Shown here: piece by piece, positions 43,704 to 56,015 of the stretch | How positions within the stretch are numbered: position 1 is the stretch's first letter | Layout of the letters: the number at the start of each line of letters is the position of its first letter | Assembly: GCA_020055645.1 (NCBI GenBank) | Contig: CM034546.1 | Span: 10,416,001-10,480,000, forward strand | Source of the DNA: Tomocerus qinae | Taxonomy: Eukaryota; Arthropoda; Collembola; Entomobryomorpha; Tomoceridae | Length of the DNA stretch: 64,000 nucleotides | Reading direction: 5' to 3' | The notes under the pieces: generated by a model | Database searches by the model: none | The model's input: the letters and a program-made list of their open reading frames with translations, nothing else | What the model was told of the DNA's origin: nothing | Position numbers and translations under genes: made by a program

Positions 43704-45058
43704 TGTGAAGTCTCAAAAAGACGTTCACGTACTCGAAAGGCTCGGTCGCATAATATGTAAACTAAGACTCATTCAGCATATCTTAGATTGGCTCTTTAGG
43801 TAGAAATGCTTCTATATTTAAGAAATTATCTACTACTAATTTCTATGCATCTCCAGTAATTAGTATGCAACTTCCCTAATTTCTTATGCATTTCCCAGTC
43901 CATGGTCGGTTCTTGAACTTACCTACAATGTCAAAGTGAATTCATAAAAAGGCAAACCGATCGGTCCAGCTCTCATTCTCAATTCACATACTGTTCAATA
44001 CACATTACTTAACATTATTTTTGTTTCATTTTTCTTTATTGCATTTAAGTTTTATTTTTGACTGCACTGTCGATTCCTCCAGTACAGTCCTATACTTAAA
44101 GTTCTCTCTTTCAACTGAATTGCTTCACAATTCAGGCAAAGATTTGCTTTAATAGTTAATTTTATTTCAAAATTTATACTTTTCTGAAAAGTACGGTGCT
44201 ACAATTTGCCAGCCAGATCTTCCCAAATCGTACGAGTTTCTCCAAAGAAGGAAGACCAGACCAGCAACACGGATCCTCGCACAATAAAAAACAGGTTCCA
44301 ATTATTAAAATAAATATTTCCCTTTATAGCTTTGCTTAACCAAAGCCAAGCTCTTTATCTCTGCAAATACTTGCCGAGACATTCGCTTTACTTTGGTCAA
44401 GCAATATATCCAAGATTCGGGCATTTGCACTGATTTCCGTGCGTATTCTCCATTCGCCCCAATTGGTACTAAACATTAAATTGGTATTATTATTATTGGT
44501 ATTCTTGTATTTCTAAATTCTAAGTGAATTCGTAAATTGTTGGCGTAAGAAGTGAAATTATACACACTAAACACGGATTACTTACTAGTTGTAAGCTCCG
44601 CAGGCATTGGTATTATATAATTGGTATACATACAAAAACATAAAACTGTGGTGTGTTGATATTATATACTATAATATTATATTTTATAGGCTATAATCAA
44701 TCTACCTGAAATTCGAGAAATCAAAGAGTAACACTCATAAGAGCCAAATCATCTAGGGTTTTGAGCCAGACCTATCCGAGTACATATCTCTCTCCATATT
44801 CTTGTCAGTATTTTCTAAACTAAATTCTATTTTGTGTGCACTGTGTAAAATCATTTCATTCTCTCATAAACTAAATTACAGATTCAGGGATACTGTATTA
44901 GAGAGTAGAAGTGCCATCAAAGAATCAGTAGAACTATTTTAGATAGCGATCTACAGTTTTTGTTGATTATTATTCGCATACAATTTATATTATTCCATCT
45001 TTACATAAATAATTCCTTCTACCATATCCCTACATTCAAGCGAAATAATAACCTCACA
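43704..45058 (+). repeat. 3' LTR
   Basis: 1355 bp, the same as the 5' LTR in all stretches compared. Followed by the 4-bp target duplication aggt at 45059-45062. Confidence 0.93.
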
Positions 45059-45898
45059 AGGTAAAGACAGTAATGTTTTCCCAATTACACAATTAGCACA
45101 TAAAATTCTGATGCAAATGAAATTATTTAATTTTTGTGGACATATTATTACATTTAGTAAAAAGTACTATGCAGTTAGTATTTATATCTATAGCAATTAT
45201 AAAATACCGTATAATTCTGTTTTATGCATGAAGAAATAATTTCCACTCAATTAAAACTGATTAGTTTTATGGAACTCAGTTCTAGTATCGATTATTCTGA
45301 AACTCTCTGTATATTATGTATGTATATGGATGCAAAACAGGCAAAATAAAAAGATATGTAGGTATCTACTCTTTATCATCAAATACCACAGCAGTGAATT
45401 AGGAAATAAGAATAACATCAACCGCTTCGTTAAGACGTAAGTTGATAACTTAATAACAATAGTAGACATAAAAGTATCAAATCTGTTTCAAATGCTTGTA
45501 ATAATCGGGCTATAAGTATAACCGTCAGCTTCGAGTTTGTAAAGATTGGTTAAATTTGATCGACTACGATAATAAATTTCCGTGGTAACAAAAGAGAAGC
45601 GAGGGGGAAATTTTTGGCGCATTATGGTGTCACGTAGAAATGATATTATTGTTTGGTTTGACTCGTCGCTGTTTCTTGGACTTTTTGAGACACATTGACG
45701 TCTTTTCATTGAATTTTATCGAAGCAGCTGTTTCGATCAAAATGGAGTTCAGAAAGCTTTCATGATTTTTTATTTGACCATTTGTTGTCCAGACTATCCA
45801 TTGGATTACAATGAGTTACAACAATTCCGATTTTAACATGTTCGCGAACTTCTCCCAATTCAGAATTGGAAACATAATTTTTACAGAATCAAATTACT
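45059..45898. other. 3' flank of gene 3, right part
   Basis: Continues the flank interrupted at 35609 and matches 14605-15412 beyond gene 1. Similarity ends near 45898, where unique DNA starts. No gene supported. Confidence 0.65.
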
Positions 45899-47456
45899 AC
45901 TAGGTGTTCCAACATCTTTCCGATTTGTGCTGTTTTCTATACTACGAAAGAATAAAAGTTGTTACGACGAGTTTGAAGCACCTTAAAACGGTTTTCATAT
46001 TTTCAGGTCTCCAAATGAAAATGAGTTGGATAGCTAAATTCTTGACATCCACTGATTGTGCTGCTTCTAAATCGAAGTCAATCCCTGGTCATCTTTCCTC
46101 TTCATTCCACAACAAAGATACACAAATGATATGAAACTCTTATGTAAAGCAGGTAGATTCCGATAAGTTCGTTACCTTTAGCTAAATTCATTATCGGAAT
46201 ACCAACAAACAATATTTTTACAGATAGCATCCAAGCTGTAATATTTATGTAGATATAGACATGTAACATGTACAACTTATAAGTAAGTCTCTATTCTACA
46301 AAAAATACTATCTAAAGTAGAATACAATGGCCAATAATATTGGTTCTGGAGCCTATCGCATTTGTGTTTTATTGCCTCGAAAATCAACAGGCGATAAAGA
46401 TTTTTTAATTGTCCAGAGAAACATTTTGACAGTTCCATAAAAATTAATCCAAAAATAATTCAACAGTAAGTCACTCAGTGCCCCTCCCGAAAGTAACTCT
46501 GACTCTAGATCCAGAGAATTTTGTTGGCGCGTATTTGAGATTATTTCAATAAAATGGAAAAGAAAGCTTTCTTCATTCTTTAAAATAGTGTATTATGTTT
46601 TTTGTTTAAAAAAAAGTTTTTCATTTTTACCAAGAGGTTTTCCTTTTTAAACAGGTTTTGGCCCTAATAAATTGGAAGTAAACAAGCTGTGGTAGTTCTT
46701 CATTTTTTGGCATTCAAATATTCAAAATATTCGAAATGATGTCCGTTTAATCATTATTTGCCTTTTCTACCATAGATATGCTAAAAAACAAACATATTCT
46801 ATAGTAAACTTCTCTAAAGTATTTTAAATTTTAGAGTTTAAAAGTGAAAATACGTTTACAAAAATGTACAATATATGCAAGTCAATGGACCAGTTGGCTA
46901 TTTACGCAGCGCCCCATTATTAGCGAGACACTACGACATTAAAAAGGTATAGACTTGTAACTGACTTTCGGCCGACCACCTAATGGTTTATGGAGACTGG
47001 GGCGGACCGAAACTCGGCTGTTGTGTCTATTTTATTAATGTCGTAGTGTCTCCCCAATGGGGTGCTGCGTGAATTACCAACTTGATGGCTGATGATATTA
47101 AAATAATATCATCATAATATTTATTATTCAATATTGACGTATTTGTCCAAATTTGTAGGCAGAAGGACCGATTTTGCATTGTCTGTATTCTCTCTCCTTC
47201 CAGAATTTTCAGAGGAGATCAACACCACGTCTTTGATGTTTGGATTTGTTCTACAATTCTCATTTTTTATGTAATTTTAATAAAAATTTTACGATATATT
47301 ATAATTTAAAAATTAAAAGTAACATGATTTTAAAAATTATTGCAGGCAAATCACAGAATGTTGCTGGATTTAAACGATTTAAAAATTAGGATATTGAGAA
47401 TTTAGAGACAACTTTGTTTATGTTGAATACTTAATATTTCTGATATATCATTTAAG
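45899..47456. other. Unique intergenic DNA
   Basis: No convincing gene. A 76-codon ORF (45904-46134) has no recognisable features. An imperfect foldback lies at 46893-47081. SAM-domain exons expected upstream of the SMSr-like gene were looked for here and not recognised. Confidence 0.5.
46893..47081. repeat. Imperfect foldback, about 190 bp
   Basis: The arm 46893-46941 (ending gagacactacgacatta) is matched in inverted orientation by 47036-47081 (starting taatgtcgtagtgtctc). The interior is also partly self-complementary. Probably a foldback MITE; target duplication not seen. Confidence 0.65.
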
Positions 47457-49330
47457 ATGGAATATTTTAACCCCATCGGAAACTGCATTCTATGTTACAG
47501 TTGTCCCGACGATAATAACGACTTTAGTAATGATCAGCAGTTGGGACTATTAACTCTTTCAATTATATCAAGTTCACTAAAGCATATTCCCCAAGATATA
47601 ACAACGTAGGCAGTCAACTGGAATGAGCTTGAGCTGAATAACATTTGAGCTGCATTTATGTAACTTGTGCAACGATACGTTTGGAAAACTTTCAAAACTT
47701 CATTCCGAATTCGAAGAAATACAAATAAAAATTAATGAACTTGTGAATACTATTTGTGCACACGTCAGAAACGAGAGGAAAAAATATGGATATACTTCCA
47801 GACAAAAGATTGTTAACTTAATAGATAACACCAATTTGAATGTAAAAAACCGGAAAGTTATTTGCCAAGTAAACGGAAATGATGTAGATAACGATTCCGA
47901 GTCCATGTCCATCAATTCAGAAGAAGCTGACACACGTGATTCGGGTGAAAATGACAATGTTACGAAATCTGTTACGGTTAATTTGGAAGGCAATTCGTCT
48001 TCGTCAGAGGATTCGTCTTTTATATGTAAGAATATATTCATTAATAAGCTTTGTTTATTTGAACATAGAATTTGCTTCTTACTCACACACTCACACCAAT
48101 AACTGATATTTTATAAGGAAATCAGAAATAGTACAGTTTCAAAATTAATTGTTGATTTTGACCTAAAAACTTTTTGAATAAAATTATTAGCAACCGGTTA
48201 ATAACTGTAACTGTAATAACTGGTAAACGAAAGTTGAAAAATACATTTTGTACAGATAATATTGTATTTATTCATGTCTCATACCGTGCATGAGTGTAGG
48301 ATATTGGCAATCAATTCATAGAAGTTTTGTCTAAACAGCGTTTTGTTTATAGCCTCGAAAATTCAGTCCACAAAACCGACTCAACTGAAATCTAGTCAAC
48401 CGGCAACCTCTTCGACCAATTTAAAGCTTTCTCGACTCTCCTCCCTCCGGTCATCTACTACTAGCTCTAGCAAACCTTCCGTTGCTTCGAAAAATGACTC
48501 AATGACTCTCCTGGCTTTGACTCTCCAAATAGAGCAGCCATTCGTCAGTCACTCCTGAATCCAAAACCGTTACTTATTCGCCTTTCCATGTCAAAAAATC
48601 TGAGCCACACACACCCAAATCAACAGCGGCCAGAGAGGAATTCAATGAACCATTCTCCTCCAGCAGATTTAGCACACCGAAAGACTCGTCACCGGAAATC
48701 AATAAAAAGGAAAAACTCATTCCAGTGTTAATAGATGATCATTTAACTGAACTTCAAGGTGAAAATGCTCATGCAAATCATATAGCACAGAAGTATAAGT
48801 AAATTAAGAGTTGTCTATAGAAATGTTAAATCAAAATATGGTGTTTAATTTTTGATTTCTTTTCTAGATGACCCTCCGATGTAGCAATGCAAATTTTGCA
48901 TGGAAAAATTCTAACCCAAAGCTCACATAAAATGTAAAGAACTTTATCAGAATGGAGAGAAGCCTATTAAATGCGAACAGTGTGGACAGGGCTTTAATTA
49001 AAGCAAGAACTCATTACGAATATCATTTACGCACCCATACAGGTACGGTACGTTGTAACTTATAACATTATTGGGTCAACAAAAATTCAAATTATGATTT
49101 GTAGGGATGTTAAATGATTTTCTATGAATTTAACTTACTAAGTCTTAATGTGGAATGATTAGGGGAGCGTCCTTACGTCTGCCCAAAATGTGGTAAAGGG
49201 TTTAATCAGAGAGGAAAAGTTACCCGCCACAAGTAGCGGACTGGCTCCGGTCAAAAGGTCACAGTGAAGACTACATCCACATCCTTTGCCATGACCAACG
49301 GGTCAACGGAAAGAGTTTGCTCCTAATTAG
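47457..49330 (+). pseudogene. Decayed C2H2 zinc-finger gene
   Basis: The ATG at 47457 opens a CxxC-containing segment (NCILCYSC) that meets a stop at about 47607. After a frameshift a second CxxC segment follows (LHLCNLCNDTFGKL), with acidic and serine-rich linker sequence. A splice donor near 48025 and an acceptor at 48351-48352 are still visible, so this is not a processed copy. The next exon is S-, T- and K-rich with a frame break near 48546. Finger remnants follow: CKFCMEKF with a stop, KPIKCEQCGQGFN with a stop, LRTHTG across an intron, then RPYVCPKCGKGFNQRG, lacking its last histidine before a stop. Several independent breaks make it a pseudogene, probably a former KRAB-like or ZAD-like multi-finger transcription factor. 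Confidence 0.75.
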
Positions 49331-49964
49331 CGAAAGTGATCTCCGACAACCACCAGTCAATATCACCGTAATTTGATTTAATTATTTTATTAGGTTTCCC
49401 TCATTCATTTTTTATTTATTGCACACCTGTAAACCGAAAATGAACCATCACAATGAAAATATTAATTGTATTTTATGTTGAGTTAGTAAATGGAAATCGA
49501 CGATTTTTAATGAGATGAATTTCATTGGCATTCAACATTTGACATTATTAGTGAGGGGCGGCGGGGAACTATTAATTTCAAACCCCCGTAATACAATTAT
49601 AAATACTTTTTGTTTAAAGGGTTTCAAAAAAGACAACACGAATGATTACTTAATGTTTAAATACCGTTTGTTATTAATAAAAAATACCCATTCGAGTAAT
49701 TTTTACCATTTTCAGTGACTTAAAAGGACTTAACTCTGAATTAAAAAATATTAACAATTCTAAGTAATTGATGTTTCACAATTTTAGTTAAACTAACTGG
49801 TCCCAAAAATGTCTTTTATTCCAAAACACTATTATAAATCATGTTATTGTGAACGAAGAAACAATTGATTGAAGTAGTTATGATAATTAGAGTTACCTAA
49901 TTGGAATCTCGATTTGATTTAAATAAATATTTCTAATAAAATTTAAATATTGAATATCTTTTAG
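49331..49964. other. Intergenic or intronic DNA before the SMSr exons
   Basis: AT-rich. Nothing recognisable besides a short unsupported ORF at 49515-49718. The 3' end acts as a splice acceptor (ttttag) for the exon at 49965. Confidence 0.5.
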
Positions 49965-52900
49965 ATTTTGGGTGACGTTAAGAGACTTTACTATGATATT
50001 GCGGAGCTACAGCAGAATTATCTGCAAAAGAACGCTTCTTTCTTTTCTACCCCGGCGGAGGTGAGCTTTAGTCATTCGGAGGATTGGAATTACAAACGGA
50101 AGCACCTGAGAAAAAAGCGCAAAGTAAACTTTGACTCCACAGATTCACAAATTTCCGATTCCGAAAACGTCCAGCATCAATCCGAAACCAAAAATCAAAT
50201 GGGTAATCATTATTAAAAGAAATTATACAGAATATAAAATATAATTCATAGAGTTGTAATAAATATTTTAAAAATGTTGTACAGGCTATGCTAAGAAACA
50301 AAATCTGAAGCCCGAGTTTACAAAGGCATTGCTGGCGATGGCTTACGTTTTTGTTGTCACTTGGATCACCGCACTTGTTATGGTCATTGTGCACGACCGT
50401 GTTCCGGACATGGAGAAATACCCCCCGGTAATCATCAATGTAAAATAATCTACTACAATTTAATAAAATTATTAACTAAATGTTGTTTTGTGGAAATAGT
50501 TGCCGGACCTTTTTCTGGACAACATGCCTCACATTCCGTGGGCGTTCGAGATGTGCGAGGTGACAGGTACGATTCTGTTCACGATCTGGGTGGGCGTGTT
50601 GGTGTTCCACAAATACCGATTCATTCTCATGCGTCGGTTTTTTGCGTTATCTGGGACGGTGTTTCTTCTCCGGTGTGTCACTATGTTGATTACTTCTCTC
50701 AGTGTTCCAGGAACACATCTCCAGTGTAATCCGCGGGTAATGGTAAATCCTCTTTTTGGCTTTTCGGGGCGACTCTCTTCTCAGACAATAATTCACAATC
50801 TACTCTCTCGTTATCATTCTCTCCATGGCTTCCTGGTTCTCTTGCTTTTTTGCTTTTTAATTATTATTTTTGAATTTTTATTATTTTTACCATGCAAGAA
50901 TTACTTGAGATTGTTTGATGGGTGATATAAATAATCCAAACAGGCAGCCTAATTATTTTTTGGAGAATTGGCATAAATATATTTATTTATGCAATTGTCC
51001 TAGTCTCAGTGGGACTAGGGCAATTTACAAATGATAATATTATGCACAGCTGTTTTTCACTAGTATTGTGAATAACCGCTGTGACTAACTATTATTACTA
51101 ATACTAATTAATGATTAATGGTATTGCAAATGTTTATTGATGACCAGTTTGGACTGTTTAACTAAATTTAATACATTTGCGAAAATATATTAATGAATCA
51201 TTTGTGGTTTCAGCCATACGGTGACTGGATTTCACGTTTGTACAATGGTAATGTGACACGTTTCATTTATTTTACCTAAATTGTTTATTGTAAAGAGACA
51301 CTAAATATATTTTCTGTCCATATTTTAGCATATTTGATCTGGAAGGGTGCCGGTATGAGCATTCAGGGAGTGCGCACTTGTGGCGACTACATGTTCAGCG
51401 GACACACCGTCGCCCTCACAATGCTCAACTTTTTCATCACTGAATGTAATTAATTCTCCCTTACTATATGACTTAATTACTAATGTGTATGTGACATTGT
51501 TCTAGAGAAATGAGTAATTAGTGTCTAGCCAAATGCGTTTATAGTCAGCGGTCACAGCTAATGATAAGTTTGCTTACATGTAAATGTAATTAGATAATGC
51601 AAACGTATTAAGGTCATTGTGGATGAGCAATCAGTGTCTGAATGCAACACAAATGGCCTAAATCTCTGTTTAATCATACTGTTCTAGTTAAAATGATGTT
51701 ATTACAAAAGCAATTAGGTAAATTTAAACTAAGTCTTAAGCAAGTTTAAATGTCGTAATACTAGTTGGTCTCTGCAAACGTAGTGGTAATATTTTCTGTA
51801 TTCCATTTAATTAATCCTTAAAATTATTATGACACTTATTGCAATGTAAACAGTTTTGTTTCACAACTTTGTTAAGAAATTATATATATCTAACATAATA
51901 TATGGTTAGACGTCTGTAGACTAATGTAGGGCAGGTTTCAATTGACAGTTATGGTTATAATAATGAATTAAAACTTTTTCTTACAAGCCTAGAAGCCTAT
52001 TATATTAGCCTTCTCAGTATGGTTGCCCCCTTCCAGAGTTTTTTCATTTTTGCGACGATAGGATTCCGAAAATATTTACATGTAATCTACAATGTAAATG
52101 TTGCACTCAAGTCAATTATAAAGTATTAATATTTAGGTAATTTTATCAATTAATTCATGACCTGGGTCTATTGGATCGGCTTGTAGGGTATGCACTCAAT
52201 TTATTTCTCAATTTCGTATTTTTGTTATTTCAGTTAATTTTTATGATTGTCAAAACGTTTGTCACAAAAGAATAATTTTTTGGGAATTTAACTTTTGCAA
52301 TTTAAAGAAAAAACAAATATTGTCCCGCCGGAATCCTCTCGGGGAGAACGTCTTAAATTCAAAAAATTGTTAAATAGTACGTCATTACATAATTAAAAGT
52401 CGCATTCGGAGGAAGCAATGACGTCATACAACTGTATTAATTTAGGGAAAATAGGAATTTGTATGGCACACACAGGCATTTTTGTATGGCAAGAAATTTC
52501 ATCGAATAGTCGTACATTTGTATGGTACGTTAAAGAAATCCGAGGGGTATTGTATGGAAAGTAAAGGAACAGTGTATGGTACTAAGACAAAATTCTGGCT
52601 TTGGTGTTTTAATGAATGGGGAAAATTATTTTTTTCTTGGATCTTTGGGGAAATTGGTTCCTCTCAGTATCCAGAATTACGAACACATGAACTGGTTTTT
52701 AGCCAGGACTTGATTCCACAAAACGTGTATAGAAAACGAATAAGATCGCAGAAGTTTGTGAATTGAGTAGTGAAAGACGTTTTATAATTACTAAAAACGA
52801 GCAAAATTTTCATTAAAGTTTTAAATTACGATACAAGTATAAGAGATTCGGTTTTTTAAATTTTATTTTAAAAAACACCAAATGATGCAATATAAGAGAG

Positions 52901-53538
52901 CTTCCACTGTTAGTTTTATTCAAATCGTTTTGAGGTTCACGAGGTATTTTACTTTTAATTGCGAATATTAAATTTCTATAATTATTTTCACTTTACCCGA
53001 CATAAGTCATTATTTACACACTTTAGATAATATCTGACTGACACATGAAAAGATAAAGTTTTCTACAAATACAACTAAGATTATACCACTAAAGATTATG
53101 TTATTAAAATAATATTTTTATTGTTTTTCAGACACTTCCCGCCGCTTGTACTTTGTACACACGTTTAGCTGGCTACTGAACATGTTTGGCATTTTCTTCA
53201 TTCTGGCAGCACACGAGCACTACTCCATCGACGTGTTCATCGCTTTCTACATTACATCGCGTTTGTTTCTCTACTACCACACTCTGGCCAACAATCAGGC
53301 GCTGATGCAGCGCGACTACAAGCGCACCAAGATCTGGTTTCCACTCTTCTCCTATTTCGAGTCTGGAGTCGATGGCATCGTTCCCAACCAGTATGAGTGG
53401 CCAATCACGCCAAGGCGGATCAGATTCCTCCTCACAGAAGTGTACTCCAATCTGAAGAAGAATCTGCGAGAGTTGTTCCAAATAAACGAGAACGTGCGGG
53501 TGCGCATGAATCTCTTCCGTGTGCGCAAGAAAGACTAA
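49965..53538 (+). CDS. SMSr: Sphingomyelin-synthase-related protein (SMSr/SAMD8-like), 5' partial
   Basis: Six exons: 49965-50202, 50285-50427, 50500-50736, 51214-51247, 51329-51445 and 53132-53538. All have GT-AG borders and join in frame to 391 residues plus stop. The start is an acceptor, so earlier exons are missing. [15 protein letters not shown] looks like the last helix of a SAM domain, as in SMSr. Family motifs are present: [10 protein letters not shown], the [15 protein letters not shown] membrane block, [10 protein letters not shown] and HEHYSIDV. The last two carry the His-His-Asp catalytic residues of the lipid phosphatase/phosphotransferase fold. Six membrane helices are expected, and [16 protein letters not shown] resembles the SMSr tail. 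The likely role is ceramide phosphoethanolamine synthesis and ceramide sensing in the endoplasmic reticulum. Confidence 0.9.
51446..53131 (+). other. Large intron of the SMSr-like gene
   Basis: 1.7-kb AT-rich intron (gtaat to tttcag), much longer than the others in the gene. It holds no recognisable coding sequence; a 94-codon ORF at 52482-52766 has no conserved features. Confidence 0.7.
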
Positions 53539-53911
53539 ATAAACATTTGACTATTTAATTCCTCTTTTTTAATTTGCACTGCACAAATCACTTAATGTCA
53601 TTTTTTATTTCTTATAGAGATTCATAACTAACGAGTATCAAGTACAATAAATCAGCGCGTCCAACTACAAAATACTAAATTTGGCTTCTCGTCAAATATA
53701 ACTGCGCGATATAAAATATAATTTCCTGGGAGATAGCTACCCCAGTTTTAAAACTATGTTATTTGGAACTCATGTGTCAGTGTTATCATATTTCCATTCG
53801 ATGCCAGGAGATTCCAAATATTCCAGTAAATATTTTTACTCTACTGGAAATCATCAATTTAAAATTTCATAACCCCAAATGGGTTGTATTCTTGTCCATT
53901 TGATTGCTGAG
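53539..53911. other. 3' flank of SMSr-like gene up to the duplicated block
   Basis: AATAAA occurs near 53541, overlapping the stop region, and again near 53648. No gene. Homology to window base 1 begins at 53912; the duplication may start earlier, but its counterpart would lie outside the window. Confidence 0.5.
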
Positions 53912-55790
53912 ACTTTTGTCTTCTTGTATGTTCGAAGGCGAAATTTTAATGACAATTCCTCCTTCGGAGGCTACATACCTTTTACTTTATTACTAATGTG
54001 AACATTTATCAACAAAATTCTGTTCACTCAATTAAAGTAACATTGTCTACTTTCCTTGTGGACATTCTGCATTTCGAATGATAATTTTACATGTGAAAAG
54101 AATGAAAAATTTCTACATCTTCAGAATAGATACAAAATAATCTTCATTTCAAGAAAAACACCCAATGCGCGAAATTTCCAAAAGTTTTTCATTGTGGAAC
54201 TTGGAACAATGTTTAGATAAGAAACAACGTTAATCAGAGTAAGCTACAAATCTTACGCTTTTGTCTAGCACTGACGATCGGAGTTCTTAGTTCAAAAAAT
54301 TATTAACTCGGAGAGTTTCGTGAATGAATACTTCTCCCAAACCGGAGGGAACTCTTGTTGTCTAACTGTTTAACTCGTTGTACTAAAACGGGAATTCCAA
54401 AACGTGCTGTCGTCATATTCTTTGTTGGAACTCCTTTTCTCAGATTCATTTCTTCTTGTTTTGCTACGGAAAAAAACAAACAAAGAAAGACACAATTATC
54501 ACAGAAGCAGTTGCCACCCAAAATTTTTATTACATTAAAATTCTCCACTTTTTTTAAAATTAAAAGGTGATAATTGAATTAACAAAAATAAAATCCTTAT
54601 TTATACTACATTACATACTATAATATGCTTTGTTGGAAATTGTTTGAATTAACCAACATTATTTTAACTATCCTATAAGTAAATCTGAAGGAAAAAATGT
54701 AAATTGGGACATTGGAGTGTATGCAAAATCTAACACGTATCTGATTCAAGTTAAAACCAAATAATTAAAGGTTTAATATTTTATGAAGCCTTGCACGTAT
54801 TAAATGTTTGCAAATGGAAATACAATCAGGGCCTATCTATGGGTATTAGAACTATGTTTATTGAGGAGTTGTACAAACTAACAAAGGATTAATAGAACTT
54901 GTTAATCATGTACCCTCACAGTAGAAAAGGTGGATCTTGTACATACGTTGGAATAGTAAGTTTGCAAATTGATGAACAATTTCGCATATCATTAGTACGA
55001 ATTTGTGTCACAAGCAATTATGAAGTTATTAAGTAACTTGTCATATTTGTCCCTTTTTCTTACGGGATTAAGTGATTTTTCTTTAAAGTATTCCTGACCA
55101 TTGCCCACGGCGCGTTAGTTATCAGAAAATAATGTTCCTTCAATAGTCCTAGTTTAATTTACTGGTTGTTTGTTTCGGCATTCTTCATTTCGGTTGATAC
55201 TGTTGATTCCATGTTCAGAAAGAAATGTCTTTTTATTGAAGTCTTCGGCATAGACACAAATGAATTGAGCACTAAACAGTATGATGGTTACCATGGAGAT
55301 TGGGTTACGACATTCGTTGAAAATAACTTGCAGAATAATAATGGTTTCGGGTCTATGAAAAACGTAAAACTAAATCAAAATGCTATAAAATACAGGAACT
55401 GAATTAGTTAGGCCCCTTTATTGAATTAGTGTTGTGAAATAAAAATTTATTTCTTGCATATATTACTCTATTTAAAATCAAAATTTTAACTGAATTTCCG
55501 AATCTTTAAAAAATAATCTTCGCAAATCGGACACGTATGATCGTCTTGAATATCTGGATAGTTTCTGAAACTGAAAATTCCATTACACTACACCTTCAAC
55601 CCTTTTCCCTGAGGAATATTCGCTCAAAGTCACAAAATACATACTTAATGCGTACTATTCTGTACATTGATGATTCATGCATACTTCAAATTTACTGAGA
55701 AGACCCATCATTCATATATTATGTATTCTAATCTGATTTACAAGTTGCACATCTCAATTTTTCCAACATCATTTAAAATAAGTGTCGGTG

Positions 55791-56015
55791 TTAAGATAAG
55801 GAAGATAAATTAAAGTCTTTGCTATGGTAAGGATAATATTCACTTATCTCGTATTCTTGCACTATTGTACTTTCGTTGGCACTTTGTCTCGCACGCTCTT
55901 CATCCACTGTAAAATATATAGTGGTCAAAGCCAAACCTACAACAACTATAATCAGTACGACTAATGACGTAATTAATACGCAATATTTTGGTGTGGAAGG
56001 ATCAGAACTCTCCAT
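55791..56015 (-). CDS. Small single-pass membrane protein or first exon (unit B copy)
   Basis: The protein is identical to the unit A copy: 74 residues with one hydrophobic helix at about 11-34 and a polar tail. Because A and B are recent duplicates, identity between them says little. The informative comparison is with the diverged unit C copy, where the frame is also intact. Confidence 0.5.
   Translation of the reverse strand: MESSDPSTPKYCVLITSLVVLIIVVVGLALTTIYFTVDEERARQSANESTIVQEYEISEYYPYHSKDFNLSSLS

Larger units (their letters stand above)
35610..45058 (+). mobile_element. Complete Ty3/Gypsy LTR retrotransposon, 9.45 kb
   Basis: Two 1355-bp LTRs (35610-36964 and 43704-45058) start TGTGAAG and end CTCACA. 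A 4-bp duplication aggt flanks the element (35606-35609 and 45059-45062). Genes 1 and 2 show the uninterrupted site (aaaggtaaagacag, near 14605 in gene 1). The internal order is primer-binding-like site, gag, pol (protease, reverse transcriptase, RNase H, integrase), a third ORF and polypurine tract. All ORFs are open and the LTR stretches I compared are identical, so the insertion is recent and possibly still active. Protease-RT-RNaseH-integrase order and a GPY-like integrase end place it in Metaviridae. Confidence 0.95.
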
